Of a stretch of DNA of 10,615 nt, positions 6,091 to 10,615 are shown in pieces (position 1 is the stretch's first letter; each line of letters opens with the position of its first letter). The notes under the pieces were generated by a model. That model did not search any database and had not been told where the DNA came from. It saw only the letters and a program-made list of their open reading frames with translations. Origin of the DNA: Anaerolineaceae bacterium. Its GTDB lineage: Bacteria > Chloroflexota > Anaerolineae > Anaerolineales > Anaerolineaceae. Location of the stretch: positions 1 through 10,615 of the forward strand of contig JAIOTF010000222.1 of the NCBI GenBank assembly GCA_021107195.1. The letters run 5' to 3'. Position numbers and translations under genes: made by a program.

Positions 6091-6106
6091 ATGAGAATAA
6101 TTTCAT
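6091..6106. promoter_or_regulatory. Operator-like site at the PTS promoter
   Basis: ATGAGAATAATTTCAT matches the 16-bp palindrome at the regulator's own promoter (4495-4510) at 14 of 16 positions. Both begin exactly 3 bp after the -10 hexamer, so both cover the start point. I infer repression by the SorC-family protein; binding has not been shown. Confidence 0.65.
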
Positions 6107-6112
6107 GAAGGC

Positions 6113-6141
6113 GAGAAAATTTTCAACACTTTGGTTTTCTC
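6113..6141 (+). promoter_or_regulatory. Leader hairpin of the PTS operon
   Basis: GAGAAAA (6113-6119) and TTTTCTC (6135-6141) form a 7-bp stem with a 15-base loop near the start of the leader. It is AT-rich and has no T-run, so it is not a terminator. It may stabilise the 5' end or do nothing. Confidence 0.25.
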
Positions 6142-6288
6142 ATGCTGAAGTTTTACGAGGGGGAAACCGGTTTTGTTTGGGCAGAAGATTTCCGATAAGG
6201 AGGTTTGTATAAAAAATAATTAAATAAGCAAGAAAGGGGAGAGAAAAGAATATGTATTTTTAACTAATAATAGATACGGAGGAAAATC

Positions 6289-7704
6289 ATGAATCTTGAT
6301 GCACTTATGCAAAGCCTCAGCAATGTATTTAATACATTTGGTTCTGCGGTGTTTGTACCATTTATTATCGTCATCATCGCCTTGTTTTTGCGCGTTCCGG
6401 GCAAGAAGGCTGCGATGGCTGGTATTAATGCGGGTATCGGTTTGACTGGTTTTGGATGGTTGATCAATTCCTATATTCCGATCATTGTCCCTGCAGTCAA
6501 CAATTTCGTCCAAACCACCGGGATCGATCTGCCTGTGGTTGACATTGGCTGGCAGGCTACTTCTGTGATTGCTTATGCAACGCGCGCGGGTATGATGTTC
6601 CTGGGCTTTGGTCTATTGTTCCAGGTTGCTCTGTTCCTGCTTAAGGTGACCAATATCTTTATGCCAGGTGACTTGTGGAATAACTATTCCTACATGTTCT
6701 GGGGTTCTTTGGTCTTCGCAGTATCTAAGAACATGTGGCTGGCCATGGCCGTTATGTTCCTGCTTGTTTTGTATAACCTCATTTTCATTGAGATGTATTC
6801 CAAGCGCTGGTCAACCTATTATGGGTACACCAATTGCGTACCCCCGGCGCTGCATATTGCTCCTTCAACTCCCTTTGCCATTGGTGGAAACTGGGTGTTG
6901 AACAAACTTGGTGCAAACAAAATTCGTTGGAGCCCTGCTGATTTGCAGGAACGCTTGGGTTTCTTGGGAGAGCCGATTACTTTGGGCTTGATTTTGGGTT
7001 TTCTGTTGGGCTTTTTAGGGCACCTCGGCGATATTGGTACCTTGGCCGCCTGGGGTAACATTCTTACTATTGCCCTTTCTACGGCTGCTGTGATGGCAAT
7101 TTTCCCCCGCGTGGCGAATATTTTTGCCTCTGCATTCATGCCGATCACGGAAGCTGCTCGCCGTCAGACTACCAAAGATGTTAAAGAAGGCGACGATCTG
7201 TATATTGGTATCAATGATGCTACCGGCTACGGTGAACCTGCAACCTTGATCACGGGTATCCTCTTGATCCCGATCATGTTGGCGTTGGGTGTGATCTTGC
7301 CCGGAAACAAGACTTTGCTTTTGGTTGACTTGATCGCCATTCCGTTTATTATTCAGCCGATTATTGCTGTGACCAACGGTAATATTTTCAAGTCCACAAT
7401 TTTGAGCGCAATCTGGTTCTCAGCCGGTTTGTATATTTGCACAGTGACAGCCCCGATCTTCACGGAGGTCTATGCAAAATTTGCTGCTGAACCTTTGCAG
7501 GAAGGCGTCATGGTAACAGCAGGTATGATTGCCAATAAGCCGATTGCAGGTGGTTTGATCGTTATGCCATCGTTGAATTTAGGTTGGGTTGCTGTAGGTG
7601 TTTTGGCTGCCCTTTGGGTTCCGCTGTACTTCTTGTGGAAGAAGAACAAAGTAAAGATCCATGCCTTCATGGAAGAGCAGGCTGCTTTGGAAGCTGCAGA
7701 ATAG
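6289..7704 (+). CDS. PTS galactitol-type permease, EIIC component
   Basis: A 471-residue polytopic membrane protein, close to the usual length for the galactitol-type (Gat) IIC family. Features visible are the N-terminal FNTFGSAVFVPFIIVIIALF segment, a conserved soluble-loop region AADLQ-type (here SPADLQERLGFLGEP) followed by LGLILGFLLGFLG, and the late NKPIAGGLIV segment. It forms the channel and sugar-binding subunit that takes phosphate from IIB during uptake. Substrate cannot be assigned: the family handles galactitol, other polyols and sugar derivatives. The ribosome site is CGGAGG just before the ATG. It is the first gene of the operon, with separate IIA and IIB genes downstream, the three-protein Gat arrangement but in the order C-A-B. 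Codon use is more GC-rich than that of the neighbouring regulator. Confidence 0.93.
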   Translation: MNLDALMQSLSNVFNTFGSAVFVPFIIVIIALFLRVPGKKAAMAGINAGIGLTGFGWLINSYIPIIVPAVNNFVQTTGIDLPVVDIGWQATSVIAYATRAGMMFLGFGLLFQVALFLLKVTNIFMPGDLWNNYSYMFWGSLVFAVSKNMWLAMAVMFLLVLYNLIFIEMYSKRWSTYYGYTNCVPPALHIAPSTPFAIGGNWVLNKLGANKIRWSPADLQERLGFLGEPITLGLILGFLLGFLGHLGDIGTLAAWGNILTIALSTAAVMAIFPRVANIFASAFMPITEAARRQTTKDVKEGDDLYIGINDATGYGEPATLITGILLIPIMLALGVILPGNKTLLLVDLIAIPFIIQPIIAVTNGNIFKSTILSAIWFSAGLYICTVTAPIFTEVYAKFAAEPLQEGVMVTAGMIANKPIAGGLIVMPSLNLGWVAVGVLAALWVPLYFLWKKNKVKIHAFMEEQAALEAAE

Positions 7705-7721
7705 AAGAGTTTCTATAAAAC

Positions 7722-7755
7722 CTGGGAGCTTGGGTGATTTCATCTAAGCTCCCAG
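7722..7755 (+). promoter_or_regulatory. Intercistronic hairpin between IIC and IIA
   Basis: CTGGGAGCTT (7722-7731) and AAGCTCCCAG (7746-7755) form a perfect 10-bp stem with a 14-base loop, 18 bases after the IIC stop and 17 before the IIA ATG. No T-run follows, so it is unlikely to be a full terminator. It more likely protects the IIC message from 3' decay, sets unequal expression of IIC and IIA/IIB, or affects access to the IIA ribosome site. Confidence 0.7.
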
Positions 7756-7772
7756 CTAAAGGAATAGAATTA

Positions 7773-8231
7773 ATGGGTATTGTTAAATTTAGTCAGGACA
7801 TGGAAGAACTTAGAATTGAAGCGCAAGAAAAGGAAACAGTCATAAAACTTCTCTGTGAAAAGTTGTTGAAGAAGGGATTTGTCAAAGATAGTTTCTATGC
7901 AAACGTGTTGAAACGCGAAGAAGTTTTCCCCACAGGGCTTCCAACCAGCATTCCCATGGCAATTTGCCATACTGAATCTGAACATGTTAATAGTAGTGCA
8001 ATAGCCTTTGGTACGATGAGTAAGCCGGTGGCATTTCAAGAAATGGGAACACCGGAAAGAACTGTAATGGCTGAAATGGTATTCGTTATTGCTTTGAAAA
8101 ACCCGAAAGATCAGGTGCCCTGGCTGCAAAAAATGATGACCGTGTTCAGGGATAACGAAATACTGGAAACGATTCGGAATGCAAGTGACAAAGCAGAGGT
8201 AGTGAATTATCTGAATGATATTTTTTCATAA
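7773..8231 (+). CDS. PTS galactitol-type EIIA component
   Basis: A 152-residue cytoplasmic protein, the length of E. coli GatA (about 150), of the mannitol/fructose IIA fold. The phosphorylated histidine is His66 in PMAICHTESEHV, which aligns with the family's VAIPHTD-type motif; the proline usually just before the histidine is Cys65 here. FPTGLPT precedes it as in relatives. It takes phosphate from HPr and passes it to IIB. I chose the ATG at 7773, preceded by AAAGGA, over an in-frame GTG at 7734. That GTG has no ribosome site, and it would lie in the loop of the hairpin at 7722-7755. Second gene of the operon, 64 bases before IIB. Confidence 0.92.
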   Translation: MGIVKFSQDMEELRIEAQEKETVIKLLCEKLLKKGFVKDSFYANVLKREEVFPTGLPTSIPMAICHTESEHVNSSAIAFGTMSKPVAFQEMGTPERTVMAEMVFVIALKNPKDQVPWLQKMMTVFRDNEILETIRNASDKAEVVNYLNDIFS

Positions 8232-8295
8232 AGATTCATAACTGATAAAATTCTGTATCGTGTAATTTCATAGATATGTACCTGGAGGTATTGAA

Positions 8296-8607
8296 ATGGG
8301 AAAAAAGACTCTTACTGTATTGGCTGTCTGCGGATCTGGTGTCGTTAGCTCTTCCATGATTGAACAGAAACTTGTCGATATTTTAGAACCACTGGCCAAC
8401 GTTAAGGTGATTGGATTGGTATCTACATCTGTGAAGAGTTATGTGGATCGCGGCGGGTTTGACTTTGTTGTCACCACAAGCCCGATTCCAGGCGAAATCA
8501 ATGTGCCAGTAATCAAAGGCGTTGCTCTCCTGACAGGATTTGGTGAAGATGCCGTCATCGAAGAGATCAAAAAAGTTGCGAAAGAGATATTAGCAAGTAA
8601 AGAATAA
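8296..8607 (+). CDS. PTS galactitol-type EIIB component
   Basis: A 103-residue cytoplasmic protein, slightly longer than typical GatB. The phosphocysteine is Cys12 in the loop VCGSGVVSSSM, which follows the first beta-strand, the diagnostic pattern for the lactose/galactitol IIB fold. A second conserved region VVTTSPIPGEINVPVIKGVALLTG precedes the C-terminal helix. It receives phosphate from IIA-His and phosphorylates the sugar on IIC. The ribosome site is TGGAGG before the ATG. The 64-base gap to IIA has no clear structure. Confidence 0.93.
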   Translation: MGKKTLTVLAVCGSGVVSSSMIEQKLVDILEPLANVKVIGLVSTSVKSYVDRGGFDFVVTTSPIPGEINVPVIKGVALLTGFGEDAVIEEIKKVAKEILASKE

Positions 8608-8661
8608 AGACTGCGATTAAATACCGTCTCAGGTTTTATTGGTATTACTACTGGAGATACG

Positions 8662-9120
8662 ATGAAAAAGTTTTTGAAAAATCCAGATCAAGTTGGTATT
8701 GTTGTGGAAGATCTGGACGCGTTTCTTAATGCTCTGGAAGAGTTGGTGGGGTTGGATGGTTTTGAAGTAGTAGACTACCCCCCCGATGGAATTGAAGTGG
8801 GTACTACCTATTATGGAAAACCATCGGATCTTAAAATGAGGGCGGCCTTCAAAAATTTCGATTCTTTCCAATTGGAAGTTGTTCAGCCCGGTGAAGGCGA
8901 GAGTATTTATAAAGATTTTCTGGAAGAGAAAGGACCTGGCATTCATCACATCCGGTTTTCGGATGTGCGATTGGATCAAATTAGTGAAGCGTTGTCTCAT
9001 CAAGGAATTCAGGAAATTGCAAGTGGGCGGGGGGTACATGGTGATTCGAAATGGACGTATTTTGACACCTCAAAAGCCTTGCAAGGAGTGATCCTTGAGA
9101 TCAGAAGGCCAGCTTCTTGA
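8662..9120 (+). CDS. VOC-superfamily (glyoxalase I / epimerase-like) metalloprotein
   Basis: A 152-residue protein made of two beta-alpha-beta-beta-beta modules (about 8-75 and 92-150). The expected metal-ligand positions hold Gln10 (DQVGIVVED), Glu72 (FQLEVVQP), His96 (GIHHIRFSD) and Glu146 (VILEIRRP). Gln-Glu-His-Glu is the ligand set of glyoxalase I; methylmalonyl-CoA epimerase uses a similar His-Gln-His-Glu. Such enzymes polarise a carbonyl and move a proton through an enediolate, so isomerisation or epimerisation of a 2- or 3-oxo intermediate is plausible. It lies between PTS IIB and the RLP, 41 bases before the latter, so it probably acts on the PTS product or the RLP product. Substrate unknown; annotation as lactoylglutathione lyase would be unsafe. 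Ribosome site CTGGAGA upstream. Confidence 0.88.
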   Translation: MKKFLKNPDQVGIVVEDLDAFLNALEELVGLDGFEVVDYPPDGIEVGTTYYGKPSDLKMRAAFKNFDSFQLEVVQPGEGESIYKDFLEEKGPGIHHIRFSDVRLDQISEALSHQGIQEIASGRGVHGDSKWTYFDTSKALQGVILEIRRPAS

Positions 9121-9161
9121 TTTTGAAAATTGACGGGAGAGGGTAAGAAATAGAGGAAAAC

Positions 9162-10301
9162 ATGTTGTATCAAGAGGCGATCAAGGAATTATCAGGAATT
9201 CGGTTTACTGTTACATATTCATTTTTTGGCGATGAGCAGGAAGCGCACGCAAGTGCTGAAAGCACTTGTGTTGAGCAAACAATTGAATTTCCCCCAGAAT
9301 TACTGCCTGATAATTCCTATTGGGAAGCGTTTAGAGGCCGCATAGAATGCTTTGAGAAGCTTGAAGAACAACGATATATGGCAAAGATCAGTTATGCGAT
9401 GGAAGCTACTTCACCGGATATCGTTCAAATACTCAATGTGATCTATGGAAATATTGCCCAAATTCGAAAGATTCGTGTGGAGGATGTGGAATTTCCGCCC
9501 GAGATGCTGGCATATTTCAAAGGGCCTCGTTTTGGGCTGGAAGGTATCCGGGAATTATGCGGGGTGCCAGACCGTTCCATGATTTGCGCCACGCTCAAGC
9601 CGATGGGTTTGACAGTTGATGGTTATGCAGAGATGGCTTATGAGTTTGCATTGGGCGGGTCTGACATTATTAAGGATGATCATGGAATAACTGATCAGTC
9701 CTTTGCCCGGTTCGAACAGCGTGTTGAGAAATGTGCCCAGGCTGTTTTGAAGGCGAATGCTGAAACAGGAGAAAATTGTTTGTATGCCGCAAACGTATCT
9801 GCCCCCGCAGATGAGATTGTAGCTCGTGCCTTGTATGCCAAGAGCGTGGGAGCAACAGCTTTGCTGGTTCTGCCTGGCCTGGTTGGGTGGGATATGGTTC
9901 GCTTATTGCGTGAAAACGATGAATTGGCTTTGCCCATTCTTGTTCACGGAGCGCTTTCTGGAATATACTTCTCAAGTTTTCAAGCAGGATTCTCAGCTCC
10001 GGTTGCGTTTTCGATTATCCCGCGTTTAGTGGGCGCAGATGTTTATATTATGCCTAATTATATTGGGCGTTTATATTCTACTAAACAAGAATGCTTAAAT
10101 GCTGCTGCCGTGGCAAAGCGTGAAATGGGACATATTAAGCCAATTTTCCCTGGGACAGGAGGCGGCACTACGCTTCAAACCATTCCTGAATTGATGGAAT
10201 TTTACGGTAAAGATATTTTTTATATTATGGGTGGCGGCTTGCATCGCGGAGATTCGTTGGTTGAAAGCTGCAGAAGTTTCAGAAAGATGCTTGAGCGTTA
10301 G
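9162..10301 (+). CDS. RuBisCO-like protein (form IV-type), probable sugar-acid phosphate enzyme
   Basis: A 379-residue RuBisCO large-subunit homologue, shorter than true large subunits (about 440-475). The N-terminal ferredoxin-like domain spans about 1-125 and the TIM barrel 130-375. By alignment to spinach numbering by eye: E60=Glu33, N123=Asn97 (YGNIAQIRKIRVEDV), K175=Lys146 (ATLKPMGL), K201=Lys171 and D203=Asp173 (GGSDIIKDDHG) and H294=His262 are kept. Changed are K177 to Met148, E204 to His174, R295 to Gly263, H327 to Ile296, loop-6 K334 to Arg303 (NYIGRLYS) and S379 to Gly333. So carboxylase activity is not expected, but carbamylated-lysine metal binding may survive. KDDHG and the loop-6 Arg recall the RLPs of D-apiose/apionate catabolism (3-oxo-isoapionate-4-phosphate decarboxylase or transcarboxylase/hydrolase). 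Last gene of the operon; ribosome site AGAGGA. Confidence 0.92.
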   Translation: MLYQEAIKELSGIRFTVTYSFFGDEQEAHASAESTCVEQTIEFPPELLPDNSYWEAFRGRIECFEKLEEQRYMAKISYAMEATSPDIVQILNVIYGNIAQIRKIRVEDVEFPPEMLAYFKGPRFGLEGIRELCGVPDRSMICATLKPMGLTVDGYAEMAYEFALGGSDIIKDDHGITDQSFARFEQRVEKCAQAVLKANAETGENCLYAANVSAPADEIVARALYAKSVGATALLVLPGLVGWDMVRLLRENDELALPILVHGALSGIYFSSFQAGFSAPVAFSIIPRLVGADVYIMPNYIGRLYSTKQECLNAAAVAKREMGHIKPIFPGTGGGTTLQTIPELMEFYGKDIFYIMGGGLHRGDSLVESCRSFRKMLER

Positions 10302-10366
10302 CAGTAAGCGTTTACCTGGCAATATTTGTCTTCAAAACTGAGGCTGTAGCAAGCTCTTGATTAAGC

Positions 10367-10397
10367 AAAAAGGCACTCATTTTTTGAGTGTCTTTTT
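10367..10397 (+). terminator. Intrinsic terminator of the PTS-VOC-RLP operon
   Basis: The stem GGCACTCA/TGAGTGTC (10372-10379 with 10385-10392, one G-T wobble) has a 5-base T loop. It is extended by A5/T5 (10367-10371 with 10393-10397), which supplies the T-run. It lies about 65 bases after the RLP stop. Confidence 0.88.
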
Positions 10398-10418
10398 GTG
10401 TACTTGGAAAAGCAGAAT

Positions 10419-10464
10419 TGCATCAGCAGCTTGGACATTGTTAAACTGCAATGCTGCTGGTGTA
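10419..10464. repeat. Imperfect inverted repeat downstream of the operon
   Basis: TGCATCAGCAGC (10419-10430) can pair with GCTGCTGGTGTA (10453-10464) over 12 positions with two G-T wobbles and a 22-base loop. It falls between the operon terminator and the next gene; a leader structure of that gene or chance. Confidence 0.3.
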
Positions 10465-10545
10465 CAATAATTATCAGACAAGATATTGTCTCGATAGTTG
10501 TGATTTAAGATACACAACATGAGAAAAATGCGGTAAATTAAGCAT

Positions 10546-10615
10546 ATGCAACTTCCAATTATACAACCCGCCCCCATTATTACGGAACACAGTTCCGCAT
10601 TTCAGGATTTGTTCA
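10546..10615 (+). CDS. Start of a CDS cut by the window edge, possibly RNase D-like
   Basis: An open frame from ATG at 10546 runs to the edge, giving 23 codons: MQLPIIQPAP then IITEHSSAFQDLF. The pattern (Pro-rich opening, then a strand and a helix with an aliphatic/aromatic rhythm) recalls the N-terminus of ribonuclease D-type 3'-5' exonucleases before their first DExx strand. It is too short to be sure. The upstream ribosome site is weak (GGTAAATTAAG) and I see no good promoter. Confidence 0.4.
   Translation, partial: MQLPIIQPAPIITEHSSAFQDLF

Larger units (their letters stand above)
5495..6288. other. Long intergenic region: palindromes, doubtful small ORF, PTS promoter and leader
   Basis: Nearly 800 bases between the regulator and PTS IIC. 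From left to right it holds AT-rich sequence after the regulator stop, a nested palindrome cluster (5607-5711), a doubtful 69-codon frame (5735-5944), a dyad TGCAA-ATAA-TTGCA (6036-6049), a consensus promoter (6060-6088) with an operator-like site (6091-6106), and a leader of roughly 190 bases. I see no tRNA or known riboswitch class. Confidence 0.6.

Noticed and set aside
6289..7704. Naming the PTS genes gatC, gatA and gatB
   Set aside because: They belong to the galactitol-type family, but no galactitol-1-phosphate dehydrogenase or tagatose-bisphosphate aldolase is present, so the substrate is probably different.
7734..7772. GTG at 7734 as the start of PTS IIA
   Set aside because: No ribosome site, location inside the loop of a perfect hairpin, and the added residues are not part of the family's N-terminus; ATG at 7773 has AAAGGA upstream.
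8662..9120. Annotating the VOC protein as lactoylglutathione lyase
   Set aside because: Metal ligands fit but the fold is shared by many activities, and the operon gives no glutathione or methylglyoxal context.
9162..10301. Calling the last gene a true RuBisCO large subunit, or MtnW enolase
   Set aside because: Key carboxylase residues are changed (E204, R295, H327, K334, S379), and no methionine-salvage gene is nearby.

Overview
The window holds bacterial chromosomal DNA with compact operons, good Shine-Dalgarno sites, consensus sigma-70-type promoters and intrinsic terminators. The gene mix (DeoR regulator, YbjJ-like MFS carrier, HAD phosphatase, a PTS in a non-classical host context, REP-like palindromes) would fit an anaerobic, sugar-using Chloroflexota of the Anaerolineae type. 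That placement is a low-confidence impression; a Firmicute or another fermenter is not excluded. The left part (about 1-4025) is visibly richer in G+C than the right part (about 4119-10615), so the two may have different histories.

Layout. 52-1050 (minus) is an internally duplicated integral membrane protein of unknown function. 1051-1396 is a divergent control region with a degraded REP-like palindrome and a consensus promoter that overlaps three 10-bp-spaced ATGCA repeats. 1397-4025 is a three-gene operon: DeoR-type repressor, MFS transporter, HAD phosphatase. It ends at a perfect 42-bp palindrome that also serves as terminator for the convergent HPr gene (4119-4388, minus). A SorC-family sugar-responsive regulator (4550-5494) is divergent from HPr. 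5495-6288 carries a nested palindrome cluster, a doubtful small ORF, and a perfect-consensus promoter with a long leader. 6289-10301 is a five-gene operon: galactitol-type PTS IIC, IIA and IIB, a VOC-fold metalloenzyme, and a RuBisCO-like protein (RLP). A strong terminator follows. The start of a further gene, possibly RNase D-like, runs off the right edge.

How it works together (inference). The SorC regulator and the PTS operon appear to share an operator: a 16-bp perfect palindrome at the sorC promoter and a 14/16 match at the PTS promoter, each starting 3 bp after the -10 hexamer. HPr would pass phosphate to IIA (His66), then IIB (Cys12), then the sugar crossing IIC. The imported phosphorylated compound would then be processed by the VOC enzyme and the RLP. 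The RLP keeps the RuBisCO lysines equivalent to K175 and K201 but has lost or changed E204, R295, H327, K334 and S379, so it is not a CO2-fixing RuBisCO. It more likely does enolate chemistry (decarboxylation, transcarboxylation/hydrolysis or isomerisation) on a phosphorylated sugar acid, as the RLPs of D-apiose/apionate catabolism do. A PTS feeding an RLP directly, without a kinase or dehydrogenase in between, is the most interesting system here. Enzyme I is not in the window.
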